Source of the DNA: Methyloceanibacter stevinii | GTDB lineage: Bacteria; Pseudomonadota; Alphaproteobacteria; Rhizobiales; Methyloligellaceae | DNA length: 64,000 nucleotides | Assembly (NCBI RefSeq): GCF_001723355.1 | Contig: NZ_LPWE01000011.1 | Location: 248,001-312,000, forward strand | Reading direction: 5' to 3' | Part shown: positions 37,895 through 46,473 of the stretch, piece after piece | Layout of the letters: each line of letters starts with the position of its first letter | Position numbering within the stretch: the first letter of the stretch is position 1 | Made by a program: the position numbers and the translations under genes | The notes under the pieces: generated by a model | The model's database searches: none | The model's input: only the letters and a program-made list of their open reading frames with translations | What the model was told of the DNA's origin: nothing

Positions 37895-39559
37895 ATGAGC
37901 TCTTTGGCGAACAAGGTGCAGGACGTCTTCAACGAACCTGGCTGTGCCAAGAATCAGGGCAAGTCGGATAAGGAACGCAAAAAGGGCTGCACCAAGCAGC
38001 TCCAGCCTGGAGGCGCAGCCGGCGGCTGCGCCTTCGACGGCGCCAAAATTGCGCTCCAGCCCATCACCGATGTCGCGCATTTGGTGCATGGGCCCATCGC
38101 TTGCGAAGGCAACTCATGGGACAATAGAGGCGCGAAATCGTCCGGTTCGCGCCTCTACCGCACCAGCTTCACGACCGACATCAACGAGACCGACGTGGTC
38201 TTCGGCGGCGAGAAGCATCTCTTCAAGTCCATCAAGGAAATTCTCGACAAGTACGACCCGCCGGCCGTGTTCGTGTACCAGACCTGCGTGCCCGCCATGA
38301 TCGGGGACGACATCGGCGCCGTGTGCAAGGCGGCGACGGAGAAGTTCGGCAAGCCGATTGTGCCTGTGATCTCGCCGGGCTTCGTGGGGCCGAAGAACCT
38401 CGGCAACAAGCTCGCCGGCGAAGCCTTGCTCGATCACGTGATCGGCACGGAAGAGCCCGAATACACCACCCCGTACGACATCAACATTATCGGCGAATAC
38501 AACCTCGCGGGCGAGCTCTGGCAGGTGAAGCCGCTGCTCGACGAATTGGGCATCCGCATCCTCTCGTGCATTTCGGGAGACGCGAAGTATCACGAGGTCG
38601 CCAGCTCCCACCGGGCCAAGGCCGCGATGATGGTCTGCTCCAAGGCCATGATCAACATCGCCCGCAAGATGGAAGAGCGTTACGACATCCCGTTCTTCGA
38701 GGGTTCGTTCTACGGCATTGGCGACATGAGCGACTCGCTGCGCGAGATTGCGCGGCTCCTGATCGAAAAGGGCGCCGACCCCGAGCTCATGGATCGCACA
38801 GAGGCCGTCATCCAACGCGAGGAAGCGCGCGCGTGGGAGCGCATCGCGCCCTATAAAGAGCGCCTCACAGGCAAGAAGGTTCTTCTCATTACCGGCGGCG
38901 TCAAATCCTGGTCCGTCGTCGCGGCGCTGCAGGAAGCCGGGTTGGAACTTGTCGGCACCTCGGTGAAGAAGTCCACCAAGGAGGACAAGGAGAAGATCAA
39001 GGAACTCATGGGGCAGGACGCCCACATGATCGAAGACATGACGCCGCGCGAGATGTTCAAGATGTTGAGCGACGCGCAGGCCGACATCATGCTCTCCGGC
39101 GGCCGCTCCCAATTCATCGCGCTCAAGGCGAAGATGCCCTGGCTCGATATCAACCAGGAACGCCATCACGCGTTTGCCGGCTACGAAGGCATGGTCGATC
39201 TGGTCAGTGAGATCGACAAGGCGCTGTACAATCCCATTTGGGACCAGGTGCGCAGGGCCGCGCCCTGGGACGACGGCGAGGAGAGCTGGGAAAGCCGCGC
39301 GCTGGCCGAAGCCGAGGCGGAGGCCGCCGCCATTGCCGCAGATCCGGTGCTCGCCGAGGAGAAGCGGCGCGGTACCCAAATCTGCAACTGCAAGATCGTC
39401 GATACGGGAACGATCGAGGACGCCATCAAGGCGGACCATCTGACGACAGTTGACCAGGTCACGGCGGTCACCACTGCCGGCGGCGGTTGCGGCGGCTGCC
39501 ACGAACGTATTGCCGGAATTCTCGCGGGGCTGACCGCGGACAAGGCGGAGGCCGCGTAA
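37895..39559 (+). CDS. nifE: NifE, FeMo-cofactor scaffold, with C-terminal BFD-like Fe-S domain
   Basis: Alpha-type subunit of the NifEN scaffold on which NifB-co becomes FeMo-co. Core features are GPIACEGNSWDNRG, YQTCVPAMIGDDI and ALKAKMPWLDINQERHHAFAG-like C-terminal core. The protein is 554 residues; the last 60 or so (from about 39370) carry CNCKIVDTGTIEDAI and GGGCGGCHERIAGIL, a C-X-C ... C-X2-C pattern like the central [2Fe-2S] domain of NifU in this same window. Such a tail is absent from shorter NifE proteins and may bind an extra cluster. ATG 37895 follows GCGAGGG. Confidence 0.96.
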   Translation: MSSLANKVQDVFNEPGCAKNQGKSDKERKKGCTKQLQPGGAAGGCAFDGAKIALQPITDVAHLVHGPIACEGNSWDNRGAKSSGSRLYRTSFTTDINETDVVFGGEKHLFKSIKEILDKYDPPAVFVYQTCVPAMIGDDIGAVCKAATEKFGKPIVPVISPGFVGPKNLGNKLAGEALLDHVIGTEEPEYTTPYDINIIGEYNLAGELWQVKPLLDELGIRILSCISGDAKYHEVASSHRAKAAMMVCSKAMINIARKMEERYDIPFFEGSFYGIGDMSDSLREIARLLIEKGADPELMDRTEAVIQREEARAWERIAPYKERLTGKKVLLITGGVKSWSVVAALQEAGLELVGTSVKKSTKEDKEKIKELMGQDAHMIEDMTPREMFKMLSDAQADIMLSGGRSQFIALKAKMPWLDINQERHHAFAGYEGMVDLVSEIDKALYNPIWDQVRRAAPWDDGEESWESRALAEAEAEAAAIAADPVLAEEKRRGTQICNCKIVDTGTIEDAIKADHLTTVDQVTAVTTAGGGCGGCHERIAGILAGLTADKAEAA

Positions 39560-39565
39560 AGCGTC

Positions 39566-40939
39566 ATGGCTGAAGTCCGCAACTCCAAGAAGGCCTGTAC
39601 GGTCAACGCGCTCAAGATGAGCCAGCCCATCGGCGGCGCGCTCGCCTTCATGGGCCTCAATGGCGCCATGCCGCTGCTACACGGCAGCCAGGGGTGTACC
39701 TCGTTCGGCCTGGTGCTGTTCGTGCGCCATTTCCGCGAAGCCATTCCCATGCAGACGACCGCGATGAGCGAGGTAGCGACGGTGTTGGGCGGGCTCGACA
39801 ATGTCGAGCAAGCCATCGTCAATATCGCCAAGCGCACCAAGCCCGAAATCATCGGGATCTGCTCGACGGGTGTCACCGAGACCAAGGGCGACGATGTCGA
39901 CGGTTACATCAAGCTCATTCGCGACAAGCACCCGGAGCTCGACGACATCGCGATCGTCTATGTCTCGACTCCCGACTTCAAGGACGCGTTCCAAGATGGC
40001 TGGGCGCGCACCGTCACGCGGATCATCGACGAGATCGTCGAGACCGCGGCGCCCGAAGCACAGCGTTCCGACAGGCGCATCAATGTGCTGCCGGGCTGCC
40101 ATTTGACCCCCGGGGACCTCTACGAAATTCGCGACATCATCGAGTCCTTCGGATTGGAGCCGATGTTCCTGCCGGATCTGTCGGGCTCTGTCGATGGACG
40201 CATCCCGGACGAATTCACGCCCACGACGCTTGGCGGGATCACGGTCAAGGACGTCGCAACGCTGGGATCGTCGGCCTGGACGATCGCCATCGGTGAACAG
40301 ATGCGCCCGGCCGCGGAGGCCCTCGAAAAGAAGTCCGGCGTCCCGTTCACCCTCTACGACAGGCTGACAGGGCTCGCGCCCAACGACGATCTCATCGCCT
40401 TGCTGTCGCGGCTGAGCGCGAAGCCCGTGCCGCAGAAATGGCGGCGCCAACGCAGCCAGCTCGTGGACGCCATGCTGGATGGCCACTTCTTCTTCGGCAA
40501 CAAGCGGATCGCCATCGGCGCCGAGCCGGATCTGCTCTGGGCCGTCGCGTCTTTCCTGACCGAGATGGGTTGCGACATCGAAGCGGCGGTGACGACGACG
40601 CACGGCCCGCTGCTCGAACAGATCGAGACGGATGAAGTCCTGATCGGCGACCTCGAAGATCTCGGAAAACGTGCCGAAGGCTGCGATCTGCTCATAACCC
40701 ACAGCCATGGGCGGCAGGCTGCCGAGCGTTTGGATATTCCCTTCTTCCGCATGGGGCTTCCCATGTTCGATCGGCTGGGCGCCGCGCATCTAACCACGGT
40801 CGGCTATCGCGGCACGCGCGATCTCGTCTTCGACATTGGCAACATCTTCATAGCGAACGCGCACGAGCCCGATACGGAAACGTGGCGCCACACCGCAGAG
40901 GTTTCGGATGACACAAGTGAGGCGTTTGCGGCTCATTGA
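39566..40939 (+). CDS. nifN: NifN, FeMo-cofactor scaffold beta subunit
   Basis: A 457-residue NifK paralog that pairs with NifE. It shows KACTVNALKMSQPIGGALAF, LLHGSQGCTSFGLVLFVRHFRE and ICSTGVTETKGDDVDGYI at the start, and a C-terminal domain with HGRQAAERLDIPFFRMGLPMFD-type sequence. ATG 39566 lies six bases after the nifE stop, consistent with equal synthesis of NifE and NifN. nifX follows after 19 bases. Confidence 0.98.
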   Translation: MAEVRNSKKACTVNALKMSQPIGGALAFMGLNGAMPLLHGSQGCTSFGLVLFVRHFREAIPMQTTAMSEVATVLGGLDNVEQAIVNIAKRTKPEIIGICSTGVTETKGDDVDGYIKLIRDKHPELDDIAIVYVSTPDFKDAFQDGWARTVTRIIDEIVETAAPEAQRSDRRINVLPGCHLTPGDLYEIRDIIESFGLEPMFLPDLSGSVDGRIPDEFTPTTLGGITVKDVATLGSSAWTIAIGEQMRPAAEALEKKSGVPFTLYDRLTGLAPNDDLIALLSRLSAKPVPQKWRRQRSQLVDAMLDGHFFFGNKRIAIGAEPDLLWAVASFLTEMGCDIEAAVTTTHGPLLEQIETDEVLIGDLEDLGKRAEGCDLLITHSHGRQAAERLDIPFFRMGLPMFDRLGAAHLTTVGYRGTRDLVFDIGNIFIANAHEPDTETWRHTAEVSDDTSEAFAAH

Positions 40940-40958
40940 GAGGAGGTCGAGACTAGCC

Positions 40959-41396
40959 ATGGAAGCGACGAAAGAGACCGGTACGTTGAAGGTTGCGTTC
41001 TCGACGCAAGACCTGAAGCACGTCGATGCGCATTTCGGCTGGGCGAAGAATCTCGCCATCCACGAGATCTCCGCGGATGGCCATCGCTTCATCGAGGCGA
41101 TCCAGTTCGACGGCGACCTTCAGGAAGACGGGAACGAGGACAAGCTCCTTCCCAAGATCGAGGCCATCAAGGACTGCGCAATTCTGTATGTCGCCGCCAT
41201 CGGCGGGTCGGGCGCGGCGCGGGTGGTCGCGAACAACATTCATCCCATCAAGGTCACGCAGTCCGAGGAGATCGACATGCTCCTCGACAAGCTCTGCGGC
41301 GTCCTTCAAGGCACGCCCCCGCCGTGGCTGCGCAAGGCGCTGCTCAAGGGCAAGGAACGGACATTCGATTTCGAGGACGAGGTACAACATGGCTGA
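40959..41396 (+). CDS. nifX: NifX, FeMo-cofactor precursor carrier
   Basis: A 145-residue protein that binds cofactor precursors between NifB and NifEN. Core sequence: [40 protein letters not shown]-like region and [21 protein letters not shown] 40959 is preceded by GAGAGGAGGTCG, a strong ribosome site; an in-frame start at 40908 overlaps nifN and is not used. The stop overlaps the next start by eight bases. The same domain forms the C-terminal part of NifB. Confidence 0.96.
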   Translation: MEATKETGTLKVAFSTQDLKHVDAHFGWAKNLAIHEISADGHRFIEAIQFDGDLQEDGNEDKLLPKIEAIKDCAILYVAAIGGSGAARVVANNIHPIKVTQSEEIDMLLDKLCGVLQGTPPPWLRKALLKGKERTFDFEDEVQHG

Positions 41397-41889
41397 AGCC
41401 GCAGAAGTAATTGCTGAGACCGACGAGAGCGCAACTGCGCCCGAGCAGACGATCCCGACGGACTCGCCGTTCTTCCAGGAGCTCATCAAGCAGTGGCGGG
41501 CGCAGGACACCCATGGTGTCTGGGAAAGCAAGAGCGATCTCGAACTGCTCGAGCCCTATGTGCTCGACAAGGAGAAGCGCAAGCAGATCCCGATCATGGG
41601 CGATCCGGATCCGGAGACGTTGTGGCGGCTCGAGCTTTATTACAACGCCATCGGCCTCACGATCGAGCGCGAGACCGGGATCATGGTGTCGCCGATGATG
41701 AAGATGCATCACGAAGGTTTCGGACGGATGATCCTCGCCGCGGGGCGCCTGATCGTCATCAACAAACATTTGCGGGACGTACACCGCTTCGGGTTCCCCA
41801 GCTTCGAAAAGCTCGCCTCGGAAGGCGACAAAGCCGTGGCCTCCGCCGTGGAAATGATCGGCAAGTTTCCCGAGGTCGCGAACTATTAG
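41389..41889 (+). CDS. NifX-associated protein (DUF269)
   Basis: A 166-residue soluble protein of the DUF269 family that regularly follows nifX. Features: [39 protein letters not shown] and [20 protein letters not shown]. Role unknown, linked by location to FeMo-co synthesis. ATG 41389 overlaps the nifX stop, showing coupling. A DUF683 gene follows after 33 bases. Confidence 0.93.
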   Translation: MAEAAEVIAETDESATAPEQTIPTDSPFFQELIKQWRAQDTHGVWESKSDLELLEPYVLDKEKRKQIPIMGDPDPETLWRLELYYNAIGLTIERETGIMVSPMMKMHHEGFGRMILAAGRLIVINKHLRDVHRFGFPSFEKLASEGDKAVASAVEMIGKFPEVANY

Positions 41890-41922
41890 GGACCGAACAC
41901 GTAACGGAGAAAGGAAGTCGTT

Positions 41923-42129
41923 ATGTCCGATGTCGAGGAACTCAAGACCAAGATCAAGAAGCTGTCGTCGCGTGCAGTCACCCAGAAAATGAACCTGCAC
42001 GACCTCGCCGAGGATCTGCCGATCGACTGGACGAACATCATGTCCGTGGCGCAGCAGACCTACGACGCCTACGAGGCTCTCGAGGCGGCTCGCAAGGAAC
42101 TGAAGGAGCAGGAAGCGCTCGCCTCGTAG
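41923..42129 (+). CDS. DUF683 / CCE_0567-type small nif protein
   Basis: A 68-residue helical protein (MSDVEELKTKIKKLSSRAVT, KMNLHDLAEDLPIDWTNIM) matching the DUF683 family found between DUF269 and fdxB in nif operons. Family members form helical hairpins and have been reported to bind metals; role unclear. GAGAAAGGAAG precedes ATG. Confidence 0.92.
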   Translation: MSDVEELKTKIKKLSSRAVTQKMNLHDLAEDLPIDWTNIMSVAQQTYDAYEALEAARKELKEQEALAS

Positions 42130-42170
42130 CGGGGGAAGCCTCTCTCCACACCCAAGGAAGGGACGAAGCA

Positions 42171-42482
42171 ATGTTCACAAGGCGAGACGGGAAGCCCTGG
42201 GAGCCCACCTATCTCACGGCGATCAATTCGGAAACCTGCATTGGGTGTGGGCGCTGTCACAAGGTTTGTGGCCGGGACGTCATGAATCTTCAGGGCATGA
42301 CCGAAGACGGCGACCTCGTTCCCTTCGATCCGGAAGACGACGATGGCGACGACTACGATCGTCTCGTCATGGTGATGGAGAATCCGGGCAACTGCATCGG
42401 TTGCTCAGCCTGCAATCGGGTGTGTCCGAAGGATTGTCAGAGCTTCACGCCTGCGAGCGAGCTCGAATCCGCCGCGGCCTAG
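42171..42482 (+). CDS. fdxB: FdxB, nif-specific ferredoxin III
   Basis: A 103-residue 2[4Fe-4S] ferredoxin. Cluster motifs are CIGCGRCHKVC and CIGCSACNRVCPKDC, separated by an acidic insert (FDPEDDDGDDYDRL) that is characteristic of ferredoxin III. It donates electrons to nitrogenase or to cofactor synthesis. ATG 42171 follows GGAAGGGACGAAGC. nifQ follows after 11 bases. Confidence 0.95.
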   Translation: MFTRRDGKPWEPTYLTAINSETCIGCGRCHKVCGRDVMNLQGMTEDGDLVPFDPEDDDGDDYDRLVMVMENPGNCIGCSACNRVCPKDCQSFTPASELESAAA

Positions 42483-42493
42483 GGACAAGCATC

Positions 42494-43210
42494 GTGACAA
42501 AGCCTGTTATTCTCCCCGAGGGATTCGAAGTTGCAGCGGATGGACCGTGGCCGCCGCTGAAGGGCAAGGACTCCAACGCGGCTGGGCTTGGGATTGCGAC
42601 CTATCGCATGTTGACCCGCCGTGATCCGAGCGACCTCTGGACGGTCGACGACGAAAACTTCGACGCGCATGTCTTCGCTTCGATCCTCGCCGTGTCTGCG
42701 ACCGAGGACGGCAAGGTCGCGGGCCAGGCCGGGCTGACCGCGTCCGACCTCGATCTTCTGCTCTGGCGCTGGTTCTCCCACGCCGTACCGCTGGCGACCG
42801 CCTGGTATCCGGATGGCGCAATGGAAGACGAGGACGAGATCGCGATGGTGCGCGAGCTTCTGCTGGCGAACCGCTCAAGCGAGGGAGAAGCCGGCCGGCT
42901 GCTCGCGCACATGATTGCGCGGCGCTGCATGGAACCGAGCCATCTCTGGGAGGATCTCGGCCTGCGCGACCGCAAGGAGCTTGTGCGCCTTCTGGAGCGT
43001 CACTTCGCGCCGCTGGCCGCGGGCAATACTCAGAACATGCGCTGGAAGCGCTTCTTCTATCGCAAGCTCTGCGAAGGCGAGGGCTTCACCCTGTGCAGCA
43101 CGCCGGTGTGCTCCGACTGCAACGAATTCGACCTGTGCTTCGGCGAGGAGACCGGCGAGAGCCGTCTGGCCGCCGCCCGCCGGGCCGAAGACCTCGACGA
43201 AGCGACGTAA
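42494..43210 (+). CDS. nifQ: NifQ, molybdenum-sulfur donor for FeMo-co
   Basis: A 238-residue protein. The C-terminal cysteine motif C-X4-C-X2-C-X5-C appears as CSTPVCSDCNEFDLC and binds the [Mo-Fe-S] cluster that supplies Mo to NifEN. HMIARRCMEPSHLWEDLGL and MRWKRFFYRKLCEGEGF precede it. GTG 42494 is used because it directly precedes the conserved part; a frame open upstream overlaps fdxB. irr follows after 27 bases. Confidence 0.94.
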   Translation: MTKPVILPEGFEVAADGPWPPLKGKDSNAAGLGIATYRMLTRRDPSDLWTVDDENFDAHVFASILAVSATEDGKVAGQAGLTASDLDLLLWRWFSHAVPLATAWYPDGAMEDEDEIAMVRELLLANRSSEGEAGRLLAHMIARRCMEPSHLWEDLGLRDRKELVRLLERHFAPLAAGNTQNMRWKRFFYRKLCEGEGFTLCSTPVCSDCNEFDLCFGEETGESRLAAARRAEDLDEAT

Positions 43211-43237
43211 GAAAAGACCCGAAGGGCGGAAGTGACG

Positions 43238-43753
43238 ATGCAACCAGACTTCAAAAAGTTCTCTGTCGATGAAACCTCGGCGGAGGAGTCGCGTCCAGGG
43301 GCGGCCTTGCGCGCCGGGCTGTCTGGCTGCCCCTGGCGCGATTATGAAGAGATGCTGCGCGCCGTCAATCTCAGGCCGACCCGCCAGCGCATGGCGCTCG
43401 GCTGGCTCCTGTTCTCGAAGGGCGGGCGGCACATCACCGCCGAGCTTCTGCGTGAAGAGGCCGTAAGAGCGAAGATCAACGTGTCGCTCGCAACCGTCTA
43501 CAACACGCTGAACCAGTTCACCGAGGTCGGCCTGCTGCGGCAGGTCGGGGTCGACGGCGCCAAGTCCTACTTCGACACCAACCCCACCGACCACGACCAC
43601 TTCCTTGTCAGCGGCGAGGAAGTCTTGTTCGACATCCCGGACGGTGATGTTGAGTTCGGCAAGCTCCCGGTCGCGCCGGAAGGATTCGAAATCGACCGGG
43701 TCGATGTGGTTGTGCGGCTGCGCCGGAAGAACCACGCGCCTGAGACCGCGTGA
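43238..43753 (+). CDS. irr: Irr-type Fur-family regulator at the end of the nifHDKENX unit
   Basis: A 171-residue Fur-family repressor of the Irr type, which in Rhizobiales couples gene expression to heme and iron status. It has the heme-regulatory motif GCPW (residues about 31-34), a winged helix (LRPTRQRMALGWLLF, NVSLATVYNTLNQFTEVGLL) and SYFDTNPTDHDHF, where classical Irr has three consecutive His. The C-terminal IDRVDVVVRLRRK is typical. ATG 43238 is used; GTG 43232 is in frame. It follows nifQ closely, so it is probably co-transcribed with nif genes and may tune iron supply to nitrogenase demand. Confidence 0.85.
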   Translation: MQPDFKKFSVDETSAEESRPGAALRAGLSGCPWRDYEEMLRAVNLRPTRQRMALGWLLFSKGGRHITAELLREEAVRAKINVSLATVYNTLNQFTEVGLLRQVGVDGAKSYFDTNPTDHDHFLVSGEEVLFDIPDGDVEFGKLPVAPEGFEIDRVDVVVRLRRKNHAPETA

Positions 43754-43779
43754 CCCGACAGCGTCGCGTATCCGACGCT

Positions 43780-43795
43780 TGTCACGAACCCGACA
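43780..43795. promoter_or_regulatory. NifA upstream activator sequence of hesB-nifUSV
   Basis: TGTCACGAACCCGACA matches TGT-N10-ACA and lies 45 bases upstream of a sigma-54 promoter. Confidence 0.78.
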
Positions 43796-43839
43796 ATAGG
43801 GCCTCGGAATAAATCACGTAAATTCAGCAAGTTAATGGA

Positions 43840-43855
43840 TGGCACGCGGATTGCT
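43840..43855 (+). promoter_or_regulatory. Sigma-54 promoter of hesB-nifUSV
   Basis: TGGCACGCGGATTGCT matches TGGCACG-N4-TTGCT exactly. Transcription would begin near 43866, about 48 bases before ATG 43914. Confidence 0.92.
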
Positions 43856-43913
43856 CCGTCAAGGGTCAAGAGACACGACTTGTGTCTGAGGACATGACTT
43901 GGAGGTGCCGTCG

Positions 43914-44234
43914 ATGATTAACCTGACGCCGGAAGCCGCGACCGCCGTGAAGGGCGCGATGGAGCGTGCTGGCAAGGTGGGTGCGGGATTCCGCATCATG
44001 GTGGAGACCGGTGGCTGCGCGGGCCACAAATATCTGGTGGGCCTCGACACCGAGCCCCGTGACGACGACGCGGTGTTCGAGTCCTCGGGCGTCAAAGTCT
44101 TCGTCGACCCAGACTCGCAGCCGCTCCTCTCTGGCATGACCATCGGCTTCGTCGACAGTCTGCAGGGGTCTGGCTTTGTCTTCGAGAATCCGAACGCGGC
44201 GTCGCAGTGCTCCTGCGGCAAGTCGTTCGGCTGA
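43914..44234 (+). CDS. HesB/IscA-type A-type Fe-S carrier (second copy)
   Basis: A 106-residue protein with three conserved cysteines in GGCAGHKYLVG and CSCGKSFG. This is the IscA-Nif type that precedes nifU in many diazotrophs. ATG 43914 has GGAGGTGCC in front; an upstream in-frame ATG at 43899 falls on that ribosome site. First gene of unit D behind a NifA site and a sigma-54 promoter. Confidence 0.93.
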   Translation: MINLTPEAATAVKGAMERAGKVGAGFRIMVETGGCAGHKYLVGLDTEPRDDDAVFESSGVKVFVDPDSQPLLSGMTIGFVDSLQGSGFVFENPNAASQCSCGKSFG

Positions 44235-44252
44235 CCTTTCGATCCGGCGAGG

Positions 44253-45287
44253 ATGGCGCGCATGTGGCAATGCTCCGACAAAGTCCAAGATCACTTTCTC
44301 AACCCGCGCAATGTCGGCGTCCTCGAGCAGGCCGATGCGGAAGGGCAGGCGGGCACGATTGCCTTCGGAGATGCCCTGAAGATCGCCATCAAGGTCGACC
44401 CGGACTCGGGTGTCATCACGGACGCGCGCTTCAAGTCGTTCGGCTGCGGCGTGTCGATTGCCGCTGCCTCCGCCCTTACCGAGATCGTCATCGGCAAGAC
44501 GATCGACGATGCGAGCGCCGTCTCGGACGCCGATATCGTCGACTATCTTGGCGGACTTCCGGACGACAAGATGTACTGCGCCGTGCTGGGACAGGAAGCG
44601 CTGCAAACGGCGATCGCTCATTATCGCGGTCAGAACGGCGCGGACACTTCGGAGACGATCTGCAAGTGCTTCCCGGCACGCAAAGCGTTCCTCGAGCGCA
44701 TCATTCGCGCCAACAAGCTGACAGTGCCAAGCCAAGTCACGAACTACACCAAAGTCAGCGGCGGTTGCCAAAGTTGCAAGAAGCCGATCGAGGCGCTCCT
44801 CGCCGAGGTCAATGCGGCCATGGTGGAAGAGGGCGTACTCGCCGCGGCGGACGCCTACCAGGCGCCTATGAAAACCCCGCACTTCATGCCGGCGAAGTTC
44901 CAGATGAACGGCAATGGCGCGCCCGTGAAGCCAAACGGTGTGACCGAGGCCAACGGGAAGTCCATCGGGCCGGGGATCGCGAGGCCGAATGCGGCGCCGA
45001 CCGGCGGCCAGGAGGCGCAGCCGACACCCCAAGGTATGGCCGCGTTTGCCAAGCTCAATCCGCAAGAGCGGATCGAGGTCGTCAGCAAGGCTATCGATGA
45101 ACTCCGTCCGCACCTCAAGGCCGACGGGGGCGATTGCGAGCTGGTCGAGGTGAAGGAGAACACGGCCTATGTGAGGCTCACCGGCGCCTGCATGGGATGC
45201 CAGATGGCCTCGGTGACCCTGAGCGGGGTGCAGCAGCGGCTCATCGAGAAGACCGGCATGCCGCTGCGCGTGGTGCCGGTGCAATGA
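44253..45287 (+). CDS. nifU: NifU, Fe-S scaffold of nitrogenase
   Basis: Three-domain scaffold of 344 residues. N-terminal IscU-like domain (CSDKVQDHFLNPRNVGVL, KSFGCGVSIAAAS), central [2Fe-2S] BFD-like domain (ICKCFPARKAFLERI, SGGCQSCKKPIEALL), a proline-rich linker, and a C-terminal NfuA-like domain with GACMGCQMASVTLSG. It receives sulfur from NifS and supplies clusters to NifH, NifDK and NifB. The stop overlaps the nifS start (ATGA). Confidence 0.97.
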   Translation: MARMWQCSDKVQDHFLNPRNVGVLEQADAEGQAGTIAFGDALKIAIKVDPDSGVITDARFKSFGCGVSIAAASALTEIVIGKTIDDASAVSDADIVDYLGGLPDDKMYCAVLGQEALQTAIAHYRGQNGADTSETICKCFPARKAFLERIIRANKLTVPSQVTNYTKVSGGCQSCKKPIEALLAEVNAAMVEEGVLAAADAYQAPMKTPHFMPAKFQMNGNGAPVKPNGVTEANGKSIGPGIARPNAAPTGGQEAQPTPQGMAAFAKLNPQERIEVVSKAIDELRPHLKADGGDCELVEVKENTAYVRLTGACMGCQMASVTLSGVQQRLIEKTGMPLRVVPVQ

Positions 45288-46473
45288 GCATCTATCTCGA
45301 CCATAACGCGACGACCAGCGTCGATCCTGACGTGCTCGCCGCCATGCTGCCGTTCTTCACCGAGACCTTCGGCAATCCGTCCTCGAAACACGGTCCCGGC
45401 GAAGTGGCCGCCATGGCCGTGCAGAAGGCGCGCGCGCAGGTACAGTCTCTGCTTGGCGCGGACTATCCCCACGAGATCATGTTCAACTCCGGCGGAACCG
45501 AGAGCGTCAATTCGGCGATCGTCTCGGCGCTGGAAAGCGCGCCACTTCGCCGCGAGATGATCATCAGCGCGATAGAGCATTCCGCGGTGCGGACGCTCGC
45601 TGACTGGCTTGCGAAGAACAAAGGCATTCGCGTTCACACGATCCCGGTCGATAAGAACGGCCGCATCGATGTCGTCGCCTACAAAGAAGCACTGTCCGAG
45701 CGGGTGGCGGTCGTATCCATGATGTGGGCGAACAATGAGACCGGCACGATCCTGCCGGTCGTGGAGCTTGCGGAGATGGCCAAGGAAGTGGGTGCCGTCT
45801 TCCACACCGACGCCGTTCAAGCCGTTGGCAAGATTCCGATCGACCTGAAGGCTACGGAGATCGATATGCTGTCGCTCTCCGGCCACAAGCTGCATGCGCC
45901 GAAAGGCGTCGGCGCCCTCTACTTGCGCAAGGGCCTGCGGTTTCGCCCGCAGATCAAGGGGGGCCACCAGGAGCGCGGCCGGCGCGCCGGTACCGAGAAC
46001 GTCCCCGGCATCGTCGCGCTGGGCAAAGCCGCGGAACTCGCAGGCGAGCGCATGGAAGCCGATGCCGAATACCTGAAGCCGCTGAGAGCAAAGCTGGAGG
46101 CGGGCCTTCGCGAGATCCCGAACGCATACATCGTTGCAGCGGACAACGACCGCCTGCCGAACACGACGAGCGTGGCCTTCGACTACATCGAGAGCGAAAG
46201 CATTCTCTTGCTGCTCGACAAGGAAGGCATCGCAGGATCGTCCGGCTCGGCGTGCTCGTCCGGCTCCTTCGAACCGTCGCACGTGCTTCAGGCGATGAGT
46301 GTTCCCGAGACGGCCGTGCGCGGCGCCGTGCGCTTTTCCCTGTCGCGCGAGAACACCGAAGCGAGATCGATCGCGTGCTCGACGTATTGCCGGGCATCGT
46401 CGCGAAACTGCGCGAGATTTCTCCTTACGGGGAGGCAGGCGATACGGCCACGCAGGAGAGCGCCTATGCTTGA
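45284..46473 (+). CDS. nifS: NifS, cysteine desulfurase; one frameshift
   Basis: PLP enzyme that provides sulfur to NifU. N-terminal YLDHNATTSVDPDVL, PLP Lys in SLSGHKLHAPKG, and the catalytic Cys in SSGSACSSGSFEPSH. The frame changes at about 46360: NTEA continues as EIDRVLDVLPGIVAKLREIS to the stop at 46473. With one missing base restored (1190+1) the protein has 396 residues, normal for NifS. ATG 45284 overlaps the nifU stop; the end overlaps nifV by eight bases. Group I desulfurase, distinct from SufS at 22642. Confidence 0.95.
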
